Source of the DNA: Proteobacteria bacterium UBA6921
GTDB taxonomy: Bacteria; Pseudomonadota; Gammaproteobacteria; SG8-11
Direction: 5' to 3'
Assembly (NCBI GenBank): GCA_002450895.1
Contig: DKAR01000221.1
Coordinates: forward strand, 1 to 20,814
DNA: 20,814 bases
The notes under the pieces were generated by a model. That model was not told the origin of the DNA, ran no database searches, and saw only the letters and a program-made list of their open reading frames with translations. Position 1 is the first letter of the stretch. Every line of letters starts with the position of its first letter. The position numbers and the translations under genes are program-made. Shown one piece after another: positions 8,101 through 15,044 of the stretch.

Positions 8101-9327
8101 ATCGCGCGCTTCTGCCAATGCGTTCCTGGCACCAAGGTCGGCCGCCCGAACAATGTACAAACGCGCCACCGCCACACGGGCCTGAGTATTGGCTGGGTCC
8201 TGGGCGAGGGATTCAAAAAATTTGATTCCTTCATCCAGCTTGCCATGTTGTTCAAACACATTGGCTGCCCGAAGCCACCAGACTTCCGCCGTGTTTCTGG
8301 TTGCCAAAAACTTCGTCAACCAGCGCGCAGCTTCTGACGGGTTGTTTTCTTCGAATGCAGTATCAGCCAGGCGCAAAATGGCGCCCGCGTTGTCCGGATC
8401 CGCCTGTACGGCTTTCGTGTACCACTCGCGCGAAGAAATGCCATCGCCCATGTCGAAATACGCATCAGCTATGGCGCGATTCAGTTCATTCAATGCCGGA
8501 TTACGCCTGAGCGCATCGCGCCATAGACTGATGGCTTCACTGATCCGACCCTGCTTTCGCAAGGCCCAACCAAAATTGACGCGATATTTCTCCTGTTCCG
8601 GATCGGTTCCGACCGCCGCGCGATACCGCGCGATGGCTAAATCGAATTTATCCTTTCCGTACAAGGCATCGCCCTCTCTGGCATTTAGCCTAGCAAGCGT
8701 GCGATCGAGCAAAGGTGATGGTGCAGTTTCTCGGCGAAAGGACTCGATCGCACGAATCGCTTCGTCATTCCTTCCTGTTCGCTCAAACACCGCCGCGAGC
8801 CGAATAATTGCGTCATCCACCTCCTCGCCATCGTTTTTCTGGGTTGCGATCCGATAGTGTTCGAGCGCCCTTGATTCGTCGCCCTTTTGCGCATACAAAT
8901 CGCCGGCGCGCAGATGGATATGGCCCTGCGCAAAATTCAGAGCCAAGCTCTTTTCGAAGCGCCCGAGCGCTTTTTCCACATCGCCACGAGCTGCAATGAG
9001 CTTGCCGGTTTCATTGAGCAGGCTGATGTTTTCAGGCTCGACCTTCAGCACCATGTCCCAGACGCGCAGCGCATCGCTGGTCTCGCCGAGCTGGTAGTGG
9101 CTCCACCCGAGATTTTCCCAGGCGCGCGTCAGTCCGGGATCACGCGCAGTTGCATCCCGGAATGCCGCCTGGGCTTCCTGATAGCGTCCCTGCTTGTAAA
9201 ATGCGCTGCCGGCGTCAAGCGCGTCCTGACCGGGAGATTTCGCCGTCGCTGGCAACGCATGGCAGAGCATCGCAACGGCCAACAGCGTGCGATGGGTCGA
9301 TGTGAACCAACGTTGAAACAAAGGCAT
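5161..9327 (-). CDS. TPR / polysaccharide deacetylase / outer-membrane beta-barrel fusion (PgaA-PgaB-like exporter)
   Basis: This 1388-residue protein combines functions that are usually separate. A signal peptide covers residues 1-29 (cleavage after ALPATA). TPR-like 34-residue repeats run from about 35 to 760, roughly 20 units. Residues about 763-1015 form a NodB/PgaB-type polysaccharide deacetylase: TFDD with Asp826 and Asp827, then NHGHDAH with His883 and His888 in the His-x4-His spacing typical of PgaB, then an AYPFSEAG motif. A short helical, TPR-like piece follows (about 1025-1085). From about 1108 the sequence alternates like an outer-membrane barrel and ends LLYRF, with the terminal Phe of BAM substrates. 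E. coli PgaA is TPR plus barrel and PgaB is the deacetylase; here the deacetylase lies between the two PgaA parts. The inferred role is to de-N-acetylate and export the polymer made by the first operon gene. AGGTAAGAG before the ATG overlaps the upstream stop, five bases away. Confidence 0.88.
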   Translation of the reverse strand: MPLFQRWFTSTHRTLLAVAMLCHALPATAKSPGQDALDAGSAFYKQGRYQEAQAAFRDATARDPGLTRAWENLGWSHYQLGETSDALRVWDMVLKVEPENISLLNETGKLIAARGDVEKALGRFEKSLALNFAQGHIHLRAGDLYAQKGDESRALEHYRIATQKNDGEEVDDAIIRLAAVFERTGRNDEAIRAIESFRRETAPSPLLDRTLARLNAREGDALYGKDKFDLAIARYRAAVGTDPEQEKYRVNFGWALRKQGRISEAISLWRDALRRNPALNELNRAIADAYFDMGDGISSREWYTKAVQADPDNAGAILRLADTAFEENNPSEAARWLTKFLATRNTAEVWWLRAANVFEQHGKLDEGIKFFESLAQDPANTQARVAVARLYIVRAADLGARNALAEARDDLQKALEVSPHNGAALRDLGWIYWRLEQWDDCERTWKRYLDEEPNSAAPLNVLTQFYVRRKDNDKALEFARRGLAMAPNQPEQQLRLARALFFTQQYQAAKSYAEDLARDNPQHYGIQYFWGELQMKFYEFDSAREQWKKVLSLDESSSGARYNFIRANYEVGHYEEAIEDAQRFLQTYGPSEKILKFLAEDAVARSDHAATIRWLSALVDADPAKPSHWLELFRKHIQADEFDQAAAVLDRAQKVLPDHPAIEVARADNERARGHSREAYEQYARVAHRYPGNRSAYTGMLYTLIEMSRYHEALKLLRENRAGFLKDYEVSTEVARIIAARDGEAGYAELFDRIVPPSSSAAVVPFLLYHGLSKHSRSINLSVERFDDQMSALRGAGFTPITVSEFDRMRRGEQAFPSRPIVITFDDARRDSFVLGDPVLRRYGMKATMFVPTAHVLDGHPFFADWKLLRQLYETGRWDMQNHGHDAHDPLLIDSDGGTGGFLVNRAWLEDVGRTETLDEYRERVERDHDEASRRLVEHLRNLRVVAYAYPFSEAGQEAVGNEPAAYDVNERAALTRFRYRFTQDSSGYNVVPVGDDAPLALRRFSVPRDWDGERLLEHLAQADPRNISRIAKGQTLFWEGKSRRAREVFQSLDRDEPRLAERSKYYLAATSYAMGLRRDALSYFSDYEGALREEDPKSRALQQRIEWSNRARVDSEFGARQDSDDRQQTWESIGAAIPLKAPFDLKVDVGRIRFEDKGSQPSSAQQSRAGARWQASDAIAAQVDVRVRQSETDPDSTNSWLLLEYRRDAFVSALSWSREDVDTVAARSAGLQLNTSSLRTKWWPTRNWTGVVQLSRSRYDDDNTRFDGRFNASYQLTRTQPVWNARFEVDYSDTDFTSAAYYSPDQLRIGRITLRYTSREQSGFPIEIGAGAGIARDNVRGTRPVGNLEFSAVQRWSSIFHTEISGTHYEAPAYRSSGLQASLLYRF

Positions 9328-9332
9328 GACTC

Positions 9333-11231
9333 TTACCTGGCTGATACGGACAGAAGGGAGGAGAGGCTTGCTGCGGAATCTGCAACTTCATTCCGATCGC
9401 GCGTGACCAGAAAGCGTTGCCGGCTGGCGCGTATGCGCTTTTCCAGATTCGCAAGAATCGGCGCAGCTTTTCGCAGGTCGGCCGGATCAAGTTCGCTGAT
9501 ATCAAAGTTCAGCCCACCCCACCCTTCCGTACCGGCGCGCGTGACGAGCGCTTCAAGTTCGGGCGCCTGCTTCTCGCTCAGGTTCTTCAATGCCACGCCA
9601 GGCACAATTTGCCACGCGTATCGATACTGCAGCAGCGCGAAAAGGTCGTTGTCTATCTGTCGCTCGGTGAGGGAACCGTTGTCCAGCTCAAATTGCGGTC
9701 GCGTCAGCGCCGCCGTGCTCTTGGCCTGCGCAGCCGCAACCTGAACTTCGTTCGCCGATGGGAAATTGCTCAGTGCGTTCATCGCGTAGCGTTGTCGAGC
9801 GAACCGAACACCGCTCAACGTTAGCTCGCTGTCGCCATCGCCAGCCCAAACCATCCAGCCGATGGGTCCATCCACGGCCTCGACAAGGCGCGTGGGATGT
9901 TCGGAAACCGGGCGCCCATCCCACTCAACCCAAACTCCCGAACCCCGCTTGATGATGGCAACATCGTGCCAGGTATCGCTGCTCGGAAACGGGAATGTGT
10001 TTGTCGCCACGGTGATGCCGCGCTTCATCTGCTTCAAATAAAGGCCGCCTGCACCACCGCCGAATCGCCACTCTGTCCCTCGCGCAGCATCGCTGTGGAC
10101 AAACCAGAAATCGCCGTGGGACGGGCGCACACGCGCATTCAGCGTCCAGTCCGTGGCCCACTGACTGCCGGCCAACCACGCCTGCGCATAACGCGGCCCG
10201 CTCAGATGCAAAAGGGTCTTTTCGCTGCTCAGGTCGCCGCTGGCGACAATCCAGTGTGAATTGGCCTGCAGCGGATCTCCTTCCGGCGGAAGCTCACGCG
10301 ATGAGTTGATGCGTCGCATTAATTCGTCCGCGGACCAATCACTGGCGACCCGCAGGCGCTTCAAGTCTTGCGGGTTGCTGTTTTGGTCGTTGACGCCAAA
10401 ATCATCGTCGGAAAACGCAAGGGGAAACGTAAACGCTCGCGCCTGTTGTTCTGCCAGAAGCAGCGATCCGTTGCTGTAGACACGCGCCGGGGTGCCAAAT
10501 GGAAAAACGTATCCCAGCACCGGCACATCCAAACGGGATCGGATGAAATCCGCGCTGTGGCTCAGATCCTGCGCAATACGCTCGAAGAATTCCTGGTCAC
10601 TCTCCGGCCGACGTTCATCCCGAATCCATTCGGCGGTCGTGATAAACGGCGCTTCGCCCTCTTTCGGACCGGTACGCACCGTTTCGCGAGTCGCATGCCC
10701 TTGACTCATCACTTCCCAATATCCGCTGTGGACCATGCGTAGCAGCCGATCCCAGTACACATACAAAGAGTCCCGCCGCTCCTGTGCCGCCGTGGCCAGC
10801 GATACCGCGGCGCGCCATCCCGTCTCCAGCAGCACCGGGTGGACCGCTTCGTATGTATCAAGATAACCGTGATCGAACACCAGTAGCACCGGCCGGGCCG
10901 GGAGCTTTCCGGACGCATAATAAAAATCGTACAGCGATTGAACGCTGATGGGCTCGAAGCCCTGCGCGCGTAGCGCATCAATGTGCGTTCGCAGGCGCTC
11001 GGCGTCCACATGAGCTGGATCCGGCGATTTAACAATGCGATCGTACGCCAACACTGTGATACGCGGGTCCGCGGCAACAGCGGCGACGGGTAATGGCTTT
11101 CGCGTTTCCGGATGGTTCTGCCACACCTTCCACGCGACAGCAAATCCGCCGATCAGGCAAAACGTGACCATCCACGCGATGACGTCTCGCCTGAACGTCA
11201 CGACTGCGGCCGGCGATCGCGGGGCGTGCAT
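9333..11231 (-). CDS. Membrane-anchored degenerate polysaccharide deacetylase with LamG-like domain
   Basis: This 632-residue protein has one N-terminal membrane segment (about residues 19-36) and should face the periplasm. Residues about 57-310 have the NodB/PgaB fold pattern (ITVLAYDRI, QGFEPISVQSLYDF, RPVLLVFDHGYLDTY, LGYVFPFGTPA). The metal ligands expected there are changed: the second Asp of FDD is His121, and the two His of the second motif align with Gln177 and Arg182 (W-E-V-M-S-Q-G-H-A-T-R). It is therefore probably catalytically dead. Residues about 322-478 look like a concanavalin/LamG-type beta sandwich (WTLNARVRPSHGDFWFVHSD, DVAIIKRGSGVWVEWDGR). Residues about 540-615 resemble a piece of a GH18 barrel (GLNFDISEL, with Ser579 where the catalytic Glu would be). 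It lies three bases after the synthase gene and five before the exporter. It may bind the polymer or tether synthase to exporter; that is inference. Confidence 0.82.
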   Translation of the reverse strand: MHAPRSPAAVVTFRRDVIAWMVTFCLIGGFAVAWKVWQNHPETRKPLPVAAVAADPRITVLAYDRIVKSPDPAHVDAERLRTHIDALRAQGFEPISVQSLYDFYYASGKLPARPVLLVFDHGYLDTYEAVHPVLLETGWRAAVSLATAAQERRDSLYVYWDRLLRMVHSGYWEVMSQGHATRETVRTGPKEGEAPFITTAEWIRDERRPESDQEFFERIAQDLSHSADFIRSRLDVPVLGYVFPFGTPARVYSNGSLLLAEQQARAFTFPLAFSDDDFGVNDQNSNPQDLKRLRVASDWSADELMRRINSSRELPPEGDPLQANSHWIVASGDLSSEKTLLHLSGPRYAQAWLAGSQWATDWTLNARVRPSHGDFWFVHSDAARGTEWRFGGGAGGLYLKQMKRGITVATNTFPFPSSDTWHDVAIIKRGSGVWVEWDGRPVSEHPTRLVEAVDGPIGWMVWAGDGDSELTLSGVRFARQRYAMNALSNFPSANEVQVAAAQAKSTAALTRPQFELDNGSLTERQIDNDLFALLQYRYAWQIVPGVALKNLSEKQAPELEALVTRAGTEGWGGLNFDISELDPADLRKAAPILANLEKRIRASRQRFLVTRDRNEVADSAASLSSLLSVSAR

Positions 11232-11234
11232 GAT

Positions 11235-12884
11235 CTAGCGCGTTCCCCAATGATTGCGCCGGACAGTCAGTAAGGCGTAGTACGTCTGCCAAACCAGTAC
11301 TGTCATGTAGAAAACGCTAAAGGAGATTCCGTAGATCCAAAGTGAATCGCGATAGCGGGTCAGGTACACCAACCCATACATGGATGCCATCAGTACGGCG
11401 CCATAGACGTAAAGCCACGAGATACTTCCAAATCCGATCAGCGGAAGGAAAAGCGCATTCAGAACAATAAATGGAGCGATCAAGGGAAACAGCGCACCGA
11501 GATAGTAAAAGAACGCCGCCATGGGGTGGCGCCGCCACATGAAGGTGCTGCCGATCAGGCTTTCGCGAATCCAGGATTTCTTCCAACGCAGCTGCTGGCG
11601 AAAGAAGACGCGGTAGCTTTCCGGCACGAGCGTCGTGCATACGGCCTCGGAATCGTAAATTACACGATACCGCCGCAGCATGTAGTTGGTCAGGCTGCGG
11701 TCGTCGCCAAAGGTGGCCTTGGTTCCCAGAAATGTTTGTTGCAGCCACGTATCGAGGATCGGCATTACGTAGGAGCGGCGATACGCGGCGAGACACCCCG
11801 AACAACATGAAACTGTTGATAGCAGCGATTCGGCGGCTTTGATGACTCGAAACGCGACAAAATAGCGGACTTCCTGCATCTTCGTAAGAAAGTTGGCGCG
11901 CGCGTTCTGTACGTTGGCGTGTCCGCACACGGCGCCCACCGAAGGATCGGCAAACCCGCGCACGAGCTTTCGAAAGGTATCGGGACGCACAAAGCTGTCA
12001 GAGTCGACATAGATCAGGATTTCACCGCGTGCCGCCCGCGCGCCTTCCGCCATACCGTCGCGCTTACCGCGATTGACCGGGAAATCGATGATTCGAAGGC
12101 GCGGCTGAACCGACTTTATGCGCTGCATTTCCGCCAGCGTTTTGTCAGTGGAGCCGTCGTTTACAGCGATGACTTCGATCCGATGCGACGGATAGTGTGA
12201 GCGGTAAATGCACTCCAGCGTTTCCGCGATCGAACTCTCTTCGTTCTTGCACGCAACGATGACGGAAATTGTCGGCAGTTCACCCTTGTTTTCGTGCGGG
12301 GGACGATAGAACACGGCGAGCGCGAAACGTGAAAGGATGTACGCGGAAATCAGCAAGCTGTAGAGATTGAGCCAGGGCTGATACCAAAAGAACTTGATAT
12401 TGAACGCCTTGAGGTAAACCACGTTCGCGACACCGATAAGGAACATCAGCAACATTCCCACCGGAAAAAGCCGGTAAAGCGCGTAAGACCATACTGACCG
12501 TACATCGCTCGCGAATTTTACGCCGTAGGAATAAACGTATCCGGCGTCGTCTTCTGCCTCGCTTGCGCGCAGCCCCGCTTCACGTACAACGAGTGCGCTT
12601 CGGTTCCGGGACCAGCGCGGCGCGACGCCTGCATTTTCCCGGGGGTCTTCCAGATTCAGCGTCACCCACTCGCCCACTTGAAGTGGCTGGGTACTGCGAA
12701 CACACGCTCCGGAGGAACTGTGGTTCGCCAAGATTCCCTGACGCGGCCGGCCTCGGAGAAATGACGGTGAATGGCGATACGTAAATCGGCAACGCGCAGA
12801 AATTCGCTGCGCTCCACGCCGATTTATCGTTGCGTCCTGTAACGTCAGAGATGATTCGCCTGCAGCCGAATACAAAGGATCCAT
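11235..12884 (-). CDS. PilZ-domain family 2 glycosyltransferase, hyaluronan synthase/NodC-like polysaccharide synthase
   Basis: This 549-residue inner-membrane protein is a processive beta-glycan synthase. Residues 22-127 are a PilZ domain with both c-di-GMP motifs: RxxxR (Arg27, Arg31) and NxSxxG (Asn54-Gly59). Membrane segments lie at about 142-158 and 171-192. The GT2 catalytic domain holds Asp243 (NDGSTD), Asp294-x-Asp296 (DSD), Asp394/395 (GDDRSLTN) and Q-Q-L-R-W at 430-434. Three further membrane stretches follow, from about 456 to 536. The GDDRxLTN and QQxRWxKSxxRES patterns are those of hyaluronan and chitin-oligosaccharide synthases rather than cellulose synthase. It is the first gene of a three-gene operon. 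The ATG at 12884 is preceded by GGGGGAG; a TTG 12 codons upstream lacks such a site. The sugar substrate cannot be read from sequence, but the deacetylase partner suggests an N-acetylhexosamine. Confidence 0.92.
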   Translation of the reverse strand: MDPLYSAAGESSLTLQDATINRRGAQRISARCRFTYRHSPSFLRGRPRQGILANHSSSGACVRSTQPLQVGEWVTLNLEDPRENAGVAPRWSRNRSALVVREAGLRASEAEDDAGYVYSYGVKFASDVRSVWSYALYRLFPVGMLLMFLIGVANVVYLKAFNIKFFWYQPWLNLYSLLISAYILSRFALAVFYRPPHENKGELPTISVIVACKNEESSIAETLECIYRSHYPSHRIEVIAVNDGSTDKTLAEMQRIKSVQPRLRIIDFPVNRGKRDGMAEGARAARGEILIYVDSDSFVRPDTFRKLVRGFADPSVGAVCGHANVQNARANFLTKMQEVRYFVAFRVIKAAESLLSTVSCCSGCLAAYRRSYVMPILDTWLQQTFLGTKATFGDDRSLTNYMLRRYRVIYDSEAVCTTLVPESYRVFFRQQLRWKKSWIRESLIGSTFMWRRHPMAAFFYYLGALFPLIAPFIVLNALFLPLIGFGSISWLYVYGAVLMASMYGLVYLTRYRDSLWIYGISFSVFYMTVLVWQTYYALLTVRRNHWGTR

Positions 12885-13073
12885 GACTCCCCCAGGTACA
12901 CCAACACCAAAACACGCCAACGGAACGGCAACGTGCCGCCAATGAGCGCAGGGGTCAGTGGATCCTAGTCAAATTCCGTTTCGTGAAGCGGTGCGTCCAT
13001 GTCTCGCAAATCCTGCACTGCGTCTTTCGCGCCGTTTTGCAGGTTGGGAATCATCGAGCATTGCTTGGTCAGT

Positions 13074-13095
13074 TTTTCGGCTGAGCGGCCGAAAA
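13074..13095. repeat. Perfect 8-base-pair hairpin upstream of the synthase gene
   Basis: TTTTCGGC (13074-13081), a six-base loop TGAGCG, and GCCGAAAA (13088-13095) form a perfect stem about 190 bases before the synthase start. There is no U-tract after the stem on either strand, so it is not a classical intrinsic terminator. It could be an operator or a structured part of the 5' leader. Confidence 0.45.
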
Positions 13096-13283
13096 GCGGG
13101 CGCTACGTTAACATCTCGATTCGAGAAGTTCAAATGCGGGCGCGCCAATCCGACACATCCCGCTGCCTCGCTCAGTCGGGGCACACGGCATGTGCGCGGA
13201 ACGGCACGTGTCATTCGCGTCGTCAACGGCGCATCCCCCCTGTCGAAAATCAAAAACTTTCAGGACGGGTCTTGCACAGGGCT

Positions 13284-13297
13284 GAGCATCCATGCTC
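13284..13297. repeat. 14-base palindrome, possible operator
   Basis: GAGCAT (13284-13289), CC, ATGCTC (13292-13297) is a perfect inverted repeat with a two-base centre. It lies in the intergenic region between gspE and the polysaccharide operon, about 400 bases before the synthase start. It matches no regulator consensus that I recognise. Confidence 0.25.
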
Positions 13298-13472
13298 TTG
13301 CGGTTTCCAAAAAAATTTCCCGGCTTCGTAGCAAGTCAACCCAATTGCGAGCGCAACCTACTCGAGGTTTCTTAGATCACGATTAAGAGTCTTAGAGGGG
13401 ACTGTAGAGTGGAGCGGAGTAATGCGGATGCAATCAGAATGAACCATCGCCGTGAGCGACGCTTTGATCGTT

Positions 13473-15035
13473 TTAACCTTCGCGAATAACGCGCATGACC
13501 TCTTCGAGCGAAGTGCGGCCTTCAAGAACCAGGCGGATTCCATCCTGGCCAATGCTGGGGCTGCTCTTGCGGGCATGGGCGTCGATTTCATGCTCGCCCG
13601 AGCCGTCGTGAATCATCGAGCGCATGACATCGTCGATCTCGACCAGTTCGTAGATGCCGGTTCGGCCCACGTAACCCTGGTAATTACACTTTTCGCAGCC
13701 TTCGCCGTGATAAAGCGTCGGCGGATTGTTCGCGTCGAAACCGAACATTTCGCAATCCTTGGCGTTCGCGGTGTAGGGTTTTCTGCAGTGCGGGCACAGG
13801 CGGCGCACCAGACGTTGGGCCAAGACACCGAGCAGGGTCGATGAAAGCAGGAACGGTTCAACACCCATATCTCGCAATCGGGTGACGGCACCGACGGCAC
13901 TATTGGTATGCAAGGTCGACAACACCAGGTGTCCGGTCAGCGACGCCTGGACAGCAATTTGCGCCGTTTCCACGTCGCGGATTTCACCGACCATCACCAC
14001 ATCCGGGTCCTGGCGCAGGATCGCGCGGAGTCCGCGCGCGAACGTCATTTCGACCTTGGTATTGACCTGCGTCTGGCCGATGCCGTCGATGTAATACTCG
14101 ATTGGATCTTCCACGGTCATGATGTTGCGCTTTTTGTTGTTGATGCGCGCCAGCGCTGCATACAGCGTGGTGGTTTTACCGGACCCGGTCGGGCCGGTGA
14201 CCAGGATGATGCCGTGAGGTCGATGGATCAGATGATCCATACGCTGCAGCGTCTTCGGATCCATGCCCAGCTGTTCCAGCACCAGCCGGCCCGCCTGCTT
14301 GTCGAGCAAGCGCAGCACGACGCGCTCGCCCTGCCCAGTAGGAATTGTGGATACGCGCACGTCAACCGCCCGACCTGCAATGCGCAACGAAATGCGACCG
14401 TCTTGCGGCAGCCGCTTTTCGGCGATGTCGAGTTTGGCCATGACCTTGATGCGGGACGCGATCAGCGGCGCGAGAATACGCCGTGGCTCGAGCACTTCGC
14501 GCAGCACGCCGTCGACACGAAAACGAACGACCAGGCGCTGCTCGAAGGGCTCAATGTGAATATCGGAAGCGTTTTCCTTGATGGCCTGCGTGAGCAGCGC
14601 GTTAATCAAGCGAATAATCGGGGCGTCATCCGCGCTTTCGAGCAGATCCTCCGGCTCGGAGAGCTCCTGCGCGACCTCGGCGAGATCCGCTTCCTCGTCG
14701 AGCTGGTCAATGACATCCATCGCCGCGCCGGAGCCACCTTCATAGGCTTGTTGCAACATCACGTCGAAGCGATCCGGCTCAACCGGCTGAAGGCGCAAAG
14801 GCAATCCAAAGTAGCGTCGCACTTCGGATAACGTGTGCGCCGGCACGCCCTTGCGAAAGAACAGCTTCACATGATCCGCGTGCATCTCGTTGACGAGCAC
14901 ACCGTGGCGCTTGGCGTACGCGAACGGCAAATGCTTGGGCCGACCCGCCGCGGGAGCAGCCGGGGCCGGCGCGTCCGCTGGCGCGGCGCCGGGACTCGAA
15001 TCGACGAGTGTGGGTATGTCGCGCTCGGCAGCCAT
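13473..15035 (-). CDS. gspE: Type II secretion ATPase GspE
   Basis: This 520-residue protein is the cytoplasmic hexameric ATPase that powers type II secretion from the inner-membrane face. An Ala/Pro-rich N-terminal stretch (about 14-32) precedes the N1E-type domain (LPFAYAKRHGVLV, LRLQPVEPDRFDVML) that docks on GspL. The ATPase core has Walker A GPTGSGKT with Lys287, the Asp-box region TVEDPIEY, Walker B-type QDPDVVMVGEIRD and the His-box SLTGHLVLSTLHTN. A four-cysteine zinc site, present in GspE but often missing in pilus retraction ATPases, is complete: Cys414-x2-Cys417 and Cys447-x2-Cys450. The start lies nine bases after the gspD stop. A PilB/MshE-type ATPase is the alternative; linkage to gspC and gspD favours GspE. 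Confidence 0.95.
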   Translation of the reverse strand: MAAERDIPTLVDSSPGAAPADAPAPAAPAAGRPKHLPFAYAKRHGVLVNEMHADHVKLFFRKGVPAHTLSEVRRYFGLPLRLQPVEPDRFDVMLQQAYEGGSGAAMDVIDQLDEEADLAEVAQELSEPEDLLESADDAPIIRLINALLTQAIKENASDIHIEPFEQRLVVRFRVDGVLREVLEPRRILAPLIASRIKVMAKLDIAEKRLPQDGRISLRIAGRAVDVRVSTIPTGQGERVVLRLLDKQAGRLVLEQLGMDPKTLQRMDHLIHRPHGIILVTGPTGSGKTTTLYAALARINNKKRNIMTVEDPIEYYIDGIGQTQVNTKVEMTFARGLRAILRQDPDVVMVGEIRDVETAQIAVQASLTGHLVLSTLHTNSAVGAVTRLRDMGVEPFLLSSTLLGVLAQRLVRRLCPHCRKPYTANAKDCEMFGFDANNPPTLYHGEGCEKCNYQGYVGRTGIYELVEIDDVMRSMIHDGSGEHEIDAHARKSSPSIGQDGIRLVLEGRTSLEEVMRVIREG

Positions 15036-15044
15036 GGCGATCGA

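Larger units (their letters stand above)
12885..13472. other. 588-base non-coding region upstream of the polysaccharide operon
   Basis: No convincing gene was found on either strand; the open frames here are Arg/Ser-rich and have no family-like features. It should hold the promoter of the synthase operon (transcribed leftwards) and the end of gspE transcription. It contains an 8-base-pair hairpin (13074-13095) and a 14-base palindrome (13284-13297), annotated separately. On the minus strand TTGACT (13339-13334) is followed after 17 bases by ATTTTT, which is a poor -10, so no promoter is called. No riboswitch consensus was recognised. Confidence 0.6.

Noticed and set aside
5585..8857. Several plus-strand open frames opposite the 1388-residue gene
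   Set aside because: They are low-complexity, Arg/Ser/Pro-rich antisense frames; the minus-strand frame has continuous TPR, deacetylase and barrel signatures.
12885..12920. Upstream TTG start for the synthase gene at 12920
   Set aside because: No ribosome site before the TTG, whereas GGGGGAG directly precedes the ATG at 12884, which leaves the PilZ domain complete.
13311..13339. Minus-strand promoter TTGACT-17-ATTTTT for the polysaccharide operon
   Set aside because: The -35 is good but the -10 matches poorly, and it would leave a leader of over 400 bases; not called without transcript data.
12958..13386. 142-codon open frame on the plus strand in the intergenic region
   Set aside because: Composition is Arg/Ser-rich without any domain-like pattern, and there is no ribosome site; it looks like chance in GC-rich DNA.
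12885..13472. c-di-GMP (GEMM-type) riboswitch before the synthase operon
   Set aside because: Checked because the synthase has a PilZ domain; I saw no GEMM-like conserved loop sequences on the minus strand.
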